From Streptomyces dengpaensis (lineage in GTDB: Bacteria; Actinomycetota; Actinomycetes; Streptomycetales; Streptomycetaceae): DNA of 64,000 nt. Made by a program: the position numbers and the translations under genes. A model generated the notes under the pieces. It was not told the origin of the DNA and searched no databases. It saw only the letters and a program-made list of their open reading frames with translations. Every line of letters starts with the position of its first letter. Position 1 is the first letter of the stretch. Where the stretch lies: NCBI RefSeq assembly GCF_002946835.1, contig NZ_CP026652.1, positions 3,162,001-3,226,000 on the forward strand, read 5' to 3'. Shown here one piece after another: positions 9,002-16,337 of the stretch.

Positions 9002-10039
9002 ATGAACGACATGTCTGTATACCGGGCCGCAACAGGACGGTACGACTCGATGGAATACCGGCGCAGCGGGCGCAGCGGGCTGAAGCTGCCCGCCGTCTCG
9101 CTCGGCCTGTGGCACAACTTCGGCGACGACCGCTCGCTGGACTCCCAGCGCGCGATCCTGCGCCGCGCCTTCGACCTGGGCGTGACGCACTTCGACCTCG
9201 CGAACAACTACGGGCCGCCGCCCGGCTCTGCCGAGCTGAACTTCGGCAAGCTGTTCCGGCAGGACTTCGCGCCCTACCGTGACGAACTGGTCATTTCCAC
9301 CAAGGCGGGGTACCTGATGCACCCCGGTCCGTACGGCGAGTGGGGTTCGCGCAAGTACCTGCTCTCGTCCCTGGACGCGTCGCTGACGCGGATGGGCGTC
9401 GACTACGTCGACATCTTCTACTCGCACCGCTTCGATCCGGACACTCCGCTGGAGGAGACCATGGGCGCGCTCGCGTCCGCGGTCCAGCAGGGCAAGGCGC
9501 TGTACGTGGGTGTGTCGTCGTACACCAGCGAACAGACCGCCGAGGCCGCCCGCATCCTCACCGAGATGGGCGTCCGTCCCCTCATCCACCAGCCGTCGTA
9601 CTCGATGATCAACCGCTGGACGGAGGAGGACGAGCTGCTCGACACGCTCGAGGAAGCCGGCATGGGCTGCATCTCCTTCGTGCCGCTCGCGCAGGGTCTG
9701 CTGACGGGCAAGTACCTCAAGGGCATCCCGGAGGGCTCGCGTGCCACGCAGGGCAAGTCGCTGGACCCGGACCTGCTGAGCGACGAGGTCGTACGACGGC
9801 TGAACGGGCTGAACGACATCGCGGCCCGCCGCGGCCAGTCCCTTGCCCAGCTCGCGCTCACCTGGGTGCTGCGCGACGAGCGGATGACCTCCGCCCTCAT
9901 CGGCGCGTCCAGCGTGGCGCAGCTGGAGGAGAACGTGGCGGCGCTGGCGGCGCCGCCGCTCACGGACGAGGAGCTGAAGGAGATCGACGCGTTCGCGGTG
10001 TCGACGCCGGGGACGAACATCTGGGCCGGACGGAGCTGA
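9002..10039 (+). CDS. Aldo/keto reductase, YghZ (L-glyceraldehyde-3-P reductase) type
   Basis: A 345-residue NADPH-dependent aldo/keto reductase. It closely follows the E. coli YghZ pattern: LKLPAVSLGLWHNFG, THFDLANNYGPPPGSAE with the catalytic Tyr, STKAGYLM with the catalytic Lys, and FYSHRFDPDTPLEETM with the catalytic His. The C-terminal LIGASSVAQLEENV helps bind cofactor. Relatives reduce methylglyoxal and L-glyceraldehyde 3-phosphate. The ATG at 9002 was chosen because it preserves the family N terminus; ATG 9011 is possible. It is followed by a strong hairpin. Confidence 0.93.
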   Translation: MNDMSVYRAATGRYDSMEYRRSGRSGLKLPAVSLGLWHNFGDDRSLDSQRAILRRAFDLGVTHFDLANNYGPPPGSAELNFGKLFRQDFAPYRDELVISTKAGYLMHPGPYGEWGSRKYLLSSLDASLTRMGVDYVDIFYSHRFDPDTPLEETMGALASAVQQGKALYVGVSSYTSEQTAEAARILTEMGVRPLIHQPSYSMINRWTEEDELLDTLEEAGMGCISFVPLAQGLLTGKYLKGIPEGSRATQGKSLDPDLLSDEVVRRLNGLNDIAARRGQSLAQLALTWVLRDERMTSALIGASSVAQLEENVAALAAPPLTDEELKEIDAFAVSTPGTNIWAGRS

Positions 10040-10256
10040 GCCGGGGCGGTGGCCGGCGGCGGCCGGGGGGTTCGTCCCTCGCCGCGTCGAGGCGGTCGCC
10101 TGTCGCCGTGTCGAGGCGGCCGTAGCTCGCCTGGTCGGAGTGGTCGGGCGGCGCCGGAACGAGCGGCCGGGGCGCTGAGTCACCGGAGCCGGCGCCCGTG
10201 GTGTCGGGGGGCGCACGGGGGCGTCCGTGGGGGGTGCCGCGCGTGGGCAGAAAAAA

Positions 10257-10292
10257 CGGGCCGGTCCGTGGGGGGGGAGACGGACCGGCCCG
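10257..10292. terminator. 13-bp stem hairpin with A tract on its left
   Basis: A perfect inverted repeat CGGGCCGGTCCGT / ACGGACCGGCCCG with a 10-base loop is preceded by AAAAAA. Read on the minus strand, this is a textbook hairpin plus U tract. On the plus strand it lies 217 bp after the aldo/keto reductase and is followed by G then TTT. Confidence 0.75.
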
Positions 10293-10322
10293 AGGGGGGG
10301 TTTCCACCATAACCCTTCGTAA

Positions 10323-10589
10323 GTGATGCTGCGCGCATCGGCGTGCCACAACTACTCTCCGAAATCGGCCGACGACGCCCCGGTGGGCGCGGAAGCCGCA
10401 ATTCCGGGCCCGATCATGGCTGAATCACAACTAATTCAAAGGGAAACGCGGGGGATCCGGAGAGATCCGATGGGTTTGCACCCGGTTGCGATGTCCGCGC
10501 CGACCCGCCGGGACGTACTCCGCGAGGGTGATGCCAGTGGCGAACGCCCGCTTGACGCCGTCGCCGACTTCGCGGCCATGGCCGCGTGA
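10323..10589 (+). CDS. Possible small hypothetical protein
   Basis: A frame of 88 codons from ATG 10323; an internal ATG at 10416 would give about 57 residues (MAESQLIQRETRGIRRDPMG). Third-position GC is only moderate, well below true genes nearby, and there is no clear ribosome binding site. The product has no motif I recognise. It may be a real small protein in an atypical patch or simply open intergenic sequence. Confidence 0.25.
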   Translation: MMLRASACHNYSPKSADDAPVGAEAAIPGPIMAESQLIQRETRGIRRDPMGLHPVAMSAPTRRDVLREGDASGERPLDAVADFAAMAA

Positions 10590-10597
10590 CGTCACGC
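10571..10597. repeat. Two adjoining perfect palindromes
   Basis: CGCGGCCATGGCCGCG (10571-10586) runs into GCGTGACGTCACGC (10584-10597). Both are perfect and share three bases. The function is unknown; they could be protein-binding sites or chance. Confidence 0.4.
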
Positions 10598-10857
10598 CAG
10601 AGGGGCAGCGCCGCTCAGCCCCCTCCACTGCGCGGTGCCACAAGCGCAGCTTTGCTCACGCGAATTAGCTTGGTCTGAACCTATGTGACGCGAACAGCCG
10701 AGGCGAGCCGTCATCGATAACGATGTGGAAACGCGGGCGGGGGTCGCTTTCCGCCAGCGGGAAAGGGAGCTTCTCAACCGGCACGCGCGCGTGCGAGGCA
10801 TTTTCCTGTGGGTTCCTGCCGCCCTTCGCTGTCAGTGGCCGCTGCTAGTTTCCGGAC

Positions 10858-11370
10858 ATGACGACTCATCAAGGGGCTGTCCGGGTGCCGTACACCGGGG
10901 GCGAGAAGGAAAGTCTGCACGCGAGTCTCAACCGGCATCGGGACGCCGTGCTGTGGAAGCTGGAAGGCCTCGACGACGAGCAGGTGCGACGGGTGATGAC
11001 CCCGTCGGGCACGAACCTGCTCGGCCTGGTGAAGCACCTCGCGTCCGTCGAGTACGGCTGGTTCTGCTCGACGTTCGGGCGCGAGGTCGAGCCCCTGTGG
11101 TTCGACCCGTTCAAGAACGAGGACATGAGCGCCGGCCAGGGCGAGACGACGGAGCAGATCGTCGCGTTCTACGGCCGCGCCCGCGCCGCCGCCGACCGCA
11201 CCATCTCCGAGCTGTCGCTCGACGAGCTGGGCACGTCGTGGAACGGCACGACGGTCTCGCTGCGCTGGGTGCTCATCCACATGGTCGAGGACACCGCCCG
11301 GCACGCGGGGCACATGGACATCCTCCGGGAGCTGATCGACGGGCGGACGGGGGATCACCGGCCGGGCTGA
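10858..11370 (+). CDS. DinB/YfiT-like (DUF664) protein
   Basis: A 170-residue DinB-like four-helix protein. The three His residues that bind a metal in the fold are visible in LGLVKHLASVEYGWF and in HMVEDTARHAGHMD, and WVLIHMVEDTARH is the family signature. Members include mycothiol/bacillithiol-dependent S-transferases; the actual substrate here is unknown. The ATG start is at 10858. It is monocistronic and convergent with the next gene. Confidence 0.85.
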   Translation: MTTHQGAVRVPYTGGEKESLHASLNRHRDAVLWKLEGLDDEQVRRVMTPSGTNLLGLVKHLASVEYGWFCSTFGREVEPLWFDPFKNEDMSAGQGETTEQIVAFYGRARAAADRTISELSLDELGTSWNGTTVSLRWVLIHMVEDTARHAGHMDILRELIDGRTGDHRPG

Positions 11371-11422
11371 GTCCGCCGTCCTTCGGACAGGGCCGCGGCA
11401 GGCGGTCCGCCACCCTCGCCGG

Positions 11423-12331
11423 CTAGGGGACCAGCGGGCGTACGTCCTCGGCCACGAACCGTACGAAGCCCTCGGGATCCGGTTCGTCGGCGGTGGGCTG
11501 GAGGATGACGGTGTCGGCTCCCGCGTCCACGAGCTGCTGGACGGCCTCGGCGACAGTGCCCGGGGCACCGGCGACCCCGTGCTCGGGGAGCGGATCCTCG
11601 CCGTTGGCCTCGATCTGGGCGCGCAGCCGCGCGGCGGCGTCGGGCCCGGTGGCGGTGTGGAGGTAGACGGCCACCCGGTGCCGGTCGGTCCGTCCGGCCG
11701 CCTGCCGCCCCTCGTCGATGAGCCGGCGCGCCCGCCGTACTTCGTCCGGTGTGGTGGAGGCGGTGAGGATGGTGCCGTCGGCGGCCTCCCCGGAGAGCCG
11801 GAGCGTACGGGGCCCGGTGGCGCCGGTGAGGACCTCGGGCGCCCCGGCCGGCGGCCAGTCGAGGGCGACACCGTCGAGCTTCACGTACCGCCCGTCGGTG
11901 GTCACCCGCTCCCCCCGCAGCAGCGCGCGCAACGCGTCGAGGTGCTCGCGCAGCAGCGTCAGCGGCGACTCGGCCCGCGCGCCGACCTGCCCCATCCAGT
12001 CCTGTACGCCGTGGCCGACGCCCAGGACGGCGCGCCCCGGAAACAGCCGGTGCAGCGTGGCGGCCTCCATCGCGGTGACGGCGACGTTCCGCAGGGGTAC
12101 GGGCAGCAGACCCACGCCGACCCGCAGCCGCTCGGTCCACGCGAGCGCGGCCGCCGCGGCGGAGATCCCGCCTTCGAGGAAGCAGTCCTCCCAGAGCCAC
12201 AGCTCCTCGAGACCCGCGTCGTCCGCGACGCGCGCCATGGCTCGCAGCCGCTCCGGGGGGAGTTGGGGCCGGAACACGGCACCGAGTGCGGTCGTACGGC
12301 TCGGGGCGCTCACAGGGCTCGCAGGGCTCAT
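11423..12331 (-). CDS. LLM-class (luciferase-like) oxidoreductase, probably F420-dependent
   Basis: A 302-residue TIM-barrel protein of the bacterial luciferase-like family. Signs are AAALAWTERLRVGVGLLPVPLRN, VLGVGHGVQDWMGQVG and the C-terminal DTVILQPTADEPDPEGFVRF. Actinobacterial members mostly use coenzyme F420 rather than FMN. The substrate is unknown. It is transcribed leftward from ATG 12331, with a 40-bp gap to the DHFR-like gene upstream, and the two may be cotranscribed. Confidence 0.88.
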   Translation of the reverse strand: MSPASPVSAPSRTTALGAVFRPQLPPERLRAMARVADDAGLEELWLWEDCFLEGGISAAAAALAWTERLRVGVGLLPVPLRNVAVTAMEAATLHRLFPGRAVLGVGHGVQDWMGQVGARAESPLTLLREHLDALRALLRGERVTTDGRYVKLDGVALDWPPAGAPEVLTGATGPRTLRLSGEAADGTILTASTTPDEVRRARRLIDEGRQAAGRTDRHRVAVYLHTATGPDAAARLRAQIEANGEDPLPEHGVAGAPGTVAEAVQQLVDAGADTVILQPTADEPDPEGFVRFVAEDVRPLVP

Positions 12332-12371
12332 ACGACGTTCCTAGCGGGTGCCCCGCCGCCGTACAACTCCT

Positions 12372-12965
12372 TTATCCTTCTTCGGCGTTGGCTGCATCGG
12401 CGACATCCGCGCGCTCATACCGCAGCTGTACGACACCGTTGCCGAAGAGGCGTGCCTCGATGAACCGGAGGCGGGTCAGGGTATCCGTCTCGGGGAAGAG
12501 CGGCTTGCCACGGCCGATCAGTACGGGATGGATGTACAGCCAGAACTCGTCCACGAGGTCTTGGCGCATGAACTCTGCGGCGAGATCGGCCCCGCCGAGC
12601 CCCAGATCCCCGATCGACCGCTCCTTCAGCGCCTGGATCTCTTCGGGCACGACCTCCCGCACGATCGTCGTGTGCCGCTCGCCCCGCTCCAGCGTCCGCG
12701 AGAACACCACCTTGGGGATGTTCCGCCAGATCCCGGCGAACTCGACCACCTCGGGCGCAGCCTCCGGGTCCTCGTCGGCCGTGGGCCAGAACCCGGCCAT
12801 CAACTCGTACGTCACCCGCCCGCTCAGCAGGGCACCCAGCTTCCGGATCTCGTGATTGAAGTGCCGGTGCAGCTCGGCGTCGACCATGTGCCAGTCGATC
12901 TCGCGGTTCGGCCCCTCGATGTATCCGTCGAGGGACACCGACATCATCAGGATGATCTTGCTCAT
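12372..12965 (-). CDS. Dihydrofolate reductase-family (RibD C-terminal-like) protein
   Basis: A 197-residue RibD_C/DHFR-like reductase. The N terminus IILMMSVSLDGYIEG, central LLSGRVTYELMAGFW, and DLGLGGADLAAEFMRQDLVDE with IHPVLIGRGKPLF all fit the family. It probably binds NADPH; the substrate is not known and it is not a housekeeping FolA. The start is ATG 12965 (MSKIILMM); a longer open frame upstream has no coding character. It may share a transcript with the LLM oxidoreductase 40 bp downstream. Confidence 0.87.
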   Translation of the reverse strand: MSKIILMMSVSLDGYIEGPNREIDWHMVDAELHRHFNHEIRKLGALLSGRVTYELMAGFWPTADEDPEAAPEVVEFAGIWRNIPKVVFSRTLERGERHTTIVREVVPEEIQALKERSIGDLGLGGADLAAEFMRQDLVDEFWLYIHPVLIGRGKPLFPETDTLTRLRFIEARLFGNGVVQLRYERADVADAANAEEG

Positions 12966-13241
12966 GGGGACCTCGCCGGAGTCGTTTACGGGCCATTTCG
13001 GGGCATGGTCCCAGGTGACTCGGCCACTCGACCAGGACGCGGCGGACCGTGTCGCCGCGTCCCGGGCGCGCGTGCGGGTGTCATCCCGGTTGCGGGGACG
13101 CTCCGCATCTCGGGCAGGCGCAGGGCGGGAAAGCGGCCGTCTGCGGGGTGGGGTCGATGCGGCTGCCGGGAGAGGGGGCGGGCGATACCTCGACCCCGTA
13201 ATAGCGGACGGCAGACGGCACATAGGCGCTCGCTTGGCAGC
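12966..13241. other. Intergenic stretch upstream of DHFR-like gene and antitoxin remnant
   Basis: 276 bp with no supported gene. It should hold the leftward promoter of the DHFR-like gene and the rightward promoter of the antitoxin-like gene. No repeat or hairpin stands out. Confidence 0.35.
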
Positions 13242-13576
13242 GTGACCAGCATCGAGCAGTACGGCCAGGGCGAGGGCGCAGTCCAGAGGGTCCGCGTTTC
13301 CATGCCCGCAGGCCGCGTCGCCGCGATCAGGCAGCGGGTGGGCGTCCGCGGCTTCTCGGCGTACGTCAGCACGGCGGTCGAGCGGCAACTGCAACGCGAT
13401 CTGCTGGAGGAATTGCTACAGGCGAAGGCAGCGGAGATCGGCGCCCCCTCCCGGAGATTCAGGAATGGAGCGCAGAGATCCTCCAGGAGGCCGAGGCATT
13501 GGCGGCGAGCGAGCCATCGGCAGAAGCCCACGAAGGGGGCAGCGGCCCTGAATGGCCCGCGCACAGGGCCCGTTAG
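13242..13576 (+). pseudogene. Ribbon-helix-helix antitoxin-like gene broken by a frameshift
   Basis: From GTG 13242 the frame encodes an RHH-like N terminus (VQRVRVSMPAGRVAAIRQRV, GFSAYVSTAVERQLQRDLL) and then AKAAEIGAP. After this the coding pattern jumps to another frame, continuing LPEIQEWSAEILQEAEALAA to a stop at 13574. Adding one C to the C5 run at 13444-13448 (GGCGCCCCCTCC) restores a continuous protein of about 111 residues of usual antitoxin shape. So either a single base has been lost or the run was miscalled. No cognate toxin gene follows; the next gene is the separate yefM-yoeB pair. Confidence 0.65.
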
Positions 13577-13581
13577 TAGTG

Positions 13582-13619
13582 GTACCGTTTCTTGTACCAT
13601 CGCTCCAGGAGGTTAGTAC
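13582..13619 (+). promoter_or_regulatory. yefM-yoeB operator candidate: three GTAC cores
   Basis: GTAC occurs at 13582, 13594 and 13616 (GGTACCGTTTCTTGTACCA, then TTAGTACC). The first two cores are exactly 12 bp apart, the spacing known for the TGTACA cores bound by E. coli YefM-YoeB. The last core touches the yefM start, so binding would block initiation. This suggests conditional autorepression. Confidence 0.55.
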
Positions 13620-13620
13620 C

Positions 13621-13899
13621 GTGTCGATCACTGCCAGTGAGGCCCGTCGCCGGCTCTTCCCTCTGATCGAAGAGGTCAACAGCGACCAGAGCGCCATAGA
13701 GATCGTCTCCAAGAACGGCAGCGCGTACCTTGTCGCGGCCGACGAGTACGAGGCTCTCCTTGAGACCTCCTACCTGCTGCGCTCCCCTGCGAACGCCCGC
13801 CGACTGCTCCGCTCGTTCCAGCACGCCCTGGACGGCGAGTACGAGAGCCGCGGACTCATTCGCGACGAGAGCGACGAGAGCAACGAGGACCGCCGGTGA
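13621..13899 (+). CDS. yefM: YefM/Phd-family antitoxin
   Basis: A 92-residue Phd/YefM antitoxin. The N-terminal DNA-binding fold is seen in [19 protein letters not shown] and [24 protein letters not shown]. The C-terminal acidic tail ([11 protein letters not shown]) should wrap the toxin. The GTG start at 13621 sits nine bases after AGGAGG. It overlaps yoeB by 4 bases (GTGA), so the two are translationally coupled. It neutralises YoeB and, with YoeB as corepressor, probably represses its own promoter. Confidence 0.93.
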   Translation: MSITASEARRRLFPLIEEVNSDQSAIEIVSKNGSAYLVAADEYEALLETSYLLRSPANARRLLRSFQHALDGEYESRGLIRDESDESNEDRR

Positions 13900-14153
13900 A
13901 GCTGGCCTTCACCCCGCAAGGGTGGGAGGACTACGTCCACTGGCAGACCGCCGACCGGAAGATCCTCAAGCGTATTAACCGCCTCATTGACGACACCCTC
14001 CGCGACCCGTACGAAGGCATCGGCAAACCCGAACCGCTCAAGCACGCACTGGCCGGAGCCTGGTCCCGACGTATCACCGATGAACACCGGCTGGTGTACC
14101 TCCCCCGGGACGCCGAGGTGATCGTGCTCCAAGCCCGCTACCAGTACGAATAG
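13896..14153 (+). CDS. yoeB: YoeB/Txe-family toxin with His83 to Gln change
   Basis: An 85-residue RelE-fold ribosome-dependent mRNA interferase. It aligns residue for residue with E. coli YoeB: Glu46 (GKPEPLKH), Arg59 (WSRRI), Arg65 (DEHRLVY) and Tyr84 are all present. The final E. coli RYHY is RYQYE here, so catalytic His83 is Gln and one extra Glu ends the protein. Activity may therefore be altered. The GTG start overlaps the yefM stop. Confidence 0.93.
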   Translation: MKLAFTPQGWEDYVHWQTADRKILKRINRLIDDTLRDPYEGIGKPEPLKHALAGAWSRRITDEHRLVYLPRDAEVIVLQARYQYE

Positions 14154-14157
14154 GACC

Positions 14158-14808
14158 TCAGTCCACGTTGGATCCTGACGCCGTGCCCCTCGGGAACGTC
14201 ACCTCCACGCGGCGGTTCTTGCGGCGGCCCTGTTCCGAGGTGTTGTCGGCGATCGGGTAGTCCTCGCTGTAGCCGCGTACCTCGAAGGTGATGTTCGTCG
14301 AGCCCAGGGAAGCCGCCAGTTGGTCGTGGACCGCGTCCGCGCGCTTCTTGGAGAGGGTCAGGCCGTGGGCGTACGAGCCTAGGTTGTCGGTGAAGCCGAA
14401 GACCCTGACCGTCGTCGTGTTCTGCGCCTTGATCTCGTCCGCGATCGCCTGGATACGTGAACGGGCCTCGGGGTTGAGTTTCGAGCTGTCCTTGGGGAAC
14501 AGCACCTCTGCCTGCAACGCGAACGTCACGTCCGCGTTGGTGTCCTCCCGGCGCTCCTCGCCACCCAGGTCCTCTACGACCGACTTGATGTCCAGGACCT
14601 TGGCTTCGGCGAGTGTGGCGCCGTCGGCGAGCTTGAGGCCGGGGCTGTTCGCGTCCACTTCCGGGGGCGGGGACGTCGTCACACTGCCCGGGGGTGCGCT
14701 CGGGTCCTCGTCGTCGGCATAGGCCGGGCCGCCGGGGAGGGTGAGCGTGACCAGTACGGCGAGGGCCGTGAGCATTGTCGCGGTGGCGCGGGGCGGGAGG
14801 GCGGCCAT
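14158..14808 (-). CDS. Secreted OmpA-domain protein at the end of the Tad locus
   Basis: A 216-residue protein with a signal peptide (TMLTALAVLVTLTLPGGPAYA) and a C-terminal OmpA-like peptidoglycan-binding domain over about residues 95-205. Key parts are VLFPKDSSKLNPEA, VRVFGFTDNLGS, LSKKRADAVHDQL and the end motif GRRKNRRVEVTF with the conserved Asp and Arg. It would bind cell-wall peptide stems outside the membrane. It follows a lipoprotein gene by 3 bases and ends the operon of Tad-type genes. Tad loci of Gram-negatives also carry OmpA-like genes, so a role in anchoring a surface appendage is plausible. Confidence 0.88.
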   Translation of the reverse strand: MAALPPRATATMLTALAVLVTLTLPGGPAYADDEDPSAPPGSVTTSPPPEVDANSPGLKLADGATLAEAKVLDIKSVVEDLGGEERREDTNADVTFALQAEVLFPKDSSKLNPEARSRIQAIADEIKAQNTTTVRVFGFTDNLGSYAHGLTLSKKRADAVHDQLAASLGSTNITFEVRGYSEDYPIADNTSEQGRRKNRRVEVTFPRGTASGSNVD

Positions 14809-14811
14809 GGG

Positions 14812-15408
14812 TCACTCGCCCTCGGAGAGTTCGATGGAGGCGGGGGGCATGGCGCCGACCTGGAAGTCGACCTTGGTGGTATCGGTGGGTGGGGCGGGGA
14901 ATTGGGCGAACCATTGGGCGGTCGCGCCCTGGCGGACGCCGCCGGTGAACTGCGTACACAGACACCGGCCTGAGGTGTCCCGGAGGATGAGGTACTTCTT
15001 CTTGCCCTTCTGGTCGATCAGGCTGGCGCCCGCGATGGATGCGCCGTTCTTCGACAACTCACGCTCGTCGCCACGCCAGTTCGCCGCGATCCAGGCGTTG
15101 TCCGTGTTGTTCGTGACCGTCCCCTCGACTGTCACGAAGCCTCCCTGGTCGCGCTTGGCGGAGGTGATCGTGAGCGTCAGACCGTTCTCGCCCTTCACCT
15201 CGGCAAGCACCGCATCGGACTCCGGCGCCTTGGATTCCGAGCCGCCGTTACCACTGCCGCTCTTCGCGGGAGCCGACGGAGACGATGCTCCCTTGTCGGA
15301 GCCCTCATCGCCGCCCCCGCCGCAGCCGGCCACCGTGAGGAGCAGCCCAGCCGTGACCGCCACCGCACTCAGCGCCCTGCGGCCCTTCATGGTGTGCCGA
15401 AAGTCCAT
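14812..15408 (-). CDS. Lipoprotein of unknown function in the Tad locus
   Basis: A 198-residue predicted lipoprotein. The lipobox TVAGC follows a hydrophobic segment (LSAVAVTAGLLLTVAG), then comes a Gly/Ser/Lys linker. The mature part (VTVEGTVTNNTDNAWIAANW, DTSGRCLCTQF) has an Ig-like feel like DUF4352-type secreted domains; this is a guess. ATG 15408 is preceded by GAGGAAG; an internal ATG at 15390 lacks one. It sits 15 bp after the TadG-like gene and 3 bp before the OmpA-domain gene. Confidence 0.82.
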   Translation of the reverse strand: MDFRHTMKGRRALSAVAVTAGLLLTVAGCGGGGDEGSDKGASSPSAPAKSGSGNGGSESKAPESDAVLAEVKGENGLTLTITSAKRDQGGFVTVEGTVTNNTDNAWIAANWRGDERELSKNGASIAGASLIDQKGKKKYLILRDTSGRCLCTQFTGGVRQGATAQWFAQFPAPPTDTTKVDFQVGAMPPASIELSEGE

Positions 15409-15423
15409 CGGTATGGCTTCCTC

Positions 15424-16032
15424 TCACTCGGCCAGATGCACGGCGAACAGCACGGACGCGTCCGGCAGCTCGTCCGGATCGAAGTCTCCGGGATCGATTT
15501 CCACGATCTCGCCGTCACAGTCCAGTTCGACGGGTTTCTCGGGATCCGCGTCCAGATCGAAATCGCAGCGCGGCTTGATGACGGCGACGGCGTGGGCCGT
15601 GGCCTTCATACCCTCCGTGCCGGGAATGATCGAGTCGCCGACCGTGTAGTTGGTCTGGATGTCGGCCTGAAACCCGGGATAGCCGTTCCTCGTGACGGGC
15701 TGAACGCCCAGAAGGGATGAGTCGTTCTCGGCGGCCAGTTGTTGAGCCGCGGCAGCCGCACCCGCTCCCTCGGGGTCGAGCTCGCCATCGAGCCAGTCCA
15801 GCCAGTTGTCGTCCTGGCCGACGGCCTCTCCCAGGCGGTCCATCAGCTCGTCGCGGGCGTCCTGTGCCGCCGCCAACGCCGCAGCGTCCGCCGCGGATTG
15901 AGCTCCGTTACGGGCGGACGCTGCTTGGGCGAATGCGAAGAAGGCGAACGCAGCGAAGAGCAGTATCCCCGTCAGCCAGATATAGATGGGGAGAGTCGCC
16001 CCTCGGTCGCTGCGCAGCCGTGCGGAGATCAG
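15424..16032 (-). CDS. TadG/TadE-like membrane-anchored pseudopilin, apparent CTG start
   Basis: About 202 residues. The N terminus RSDRGATLPIYIWLTGILLF is the Tad pseudopilin type (charged residues, Gly, hydrophobic helix), and ARNGAQSAADAAALAAAQDA is typical of TadG-like proteins. The rest is extracytoplasmic with a Cys pair. The open frame extends to 16350, but that part is an out-of-frame shadow of the pilin gene. No ATG, GTG or TTG lies in frame near the coding start; the first usable codon is CTG at 16032, overlapping the pilin stop as CTGA. Coupled re-initiation is likely. Confidence 0.8.
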   Translation of the reverse strand: MISARLRSDRGATLPIYIWLTGILLFAAFAFFAFAQAASARNGAQSAADAAALAAAQDARDELMDRLGEAVGQDDNWLDWLDGELDPEGAGAAAAAQQLAAENDSSLLGVQPVTRNGYPGFQADIQTNYTVGDSIIPGTEGMKATAHAVAVIKPRCDFDLDADPEKPVELDCDGEIVEIDPGDFDPDELPDASVLFAVHLAE

Positions 16033-16229
16033 CCGCCGATGACGTCGTTCACCGCGTTGAGTATCGCCGTTGAGATCAGCCCGTCCAATCCGAGGCTGTC
16101 GATCAACGTGAAAATCCCCGCAATGATGATCATCAGGCCCGCATACTCCACAAACCCGGCCCCCGCGTCCCGCCCGCTCCCCCGCACCCGGGAGACAACG
16201 GTCCGCGTCCACCTGTCGAACCTGTTCAT
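16029..16229 (-). CDS. Flp/Tad-type small pilin
   Basis: A 66-residue prepilin-like protein. A basic leader (MNRFDRWTRTVVSRVRGS) precedes GRDAGAGFVEYAGLMIIIAG, in which the Gly-Phe-Val-Glu-Tyr stretch resembles the Flp processing site with Glu+5/Tyr+6, followed by one hydrophobic helix. It should be the major pilus subunit, cleaved by a TadV/CpaA prepilin peptidase not encoded in this window. ATG 16229 follows GGGAGGG. It is the first gene after the response regulator, and its stop overlaps the next start. Confidence 0.85.
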   Translation of the reverse strand: MNRFDRWTRTVVSRVRGSGRDAGAGFVEYAGLMIIIAGIFTLIDSLGLDGLISTAILNAVNDVIGG

Positions 16230-16337
16230 CGTCACTGCCCTCCCACCCGGCACGCCAACCACCGACCCGAGCACCGTACGTGAGAAGACGCCTACTCCGG
16301 GTGGGCCCAGGGGCCCAACTTCCGGCGGGTGGTGGGG

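Larger units (their letters stand above)
10040..10857. other. Long region with no secure gene
   Basis: About 800 bp between the aldo/keto reductase and the DinB-like gene. It contains a 13-bp-stem hairpin (10257-10292), a patch near 10320-10480 that is much less GC-rich than average, one weak small ORF (10323-10589) and two adjoining palindromes (10571-10586, 10584-10597). CATCG-ATAA-CGATG lies near 10713. Confidence 0.5.

Noticed and set aside
12856..13245. A 129-codon plus-strand gene ending at the antitoxin start
   Set aside because: It mostly mirrors the DHFR-like gene and its product is low-complexity Arg/Ala/Gly; the stop/start overlap is probably chance.
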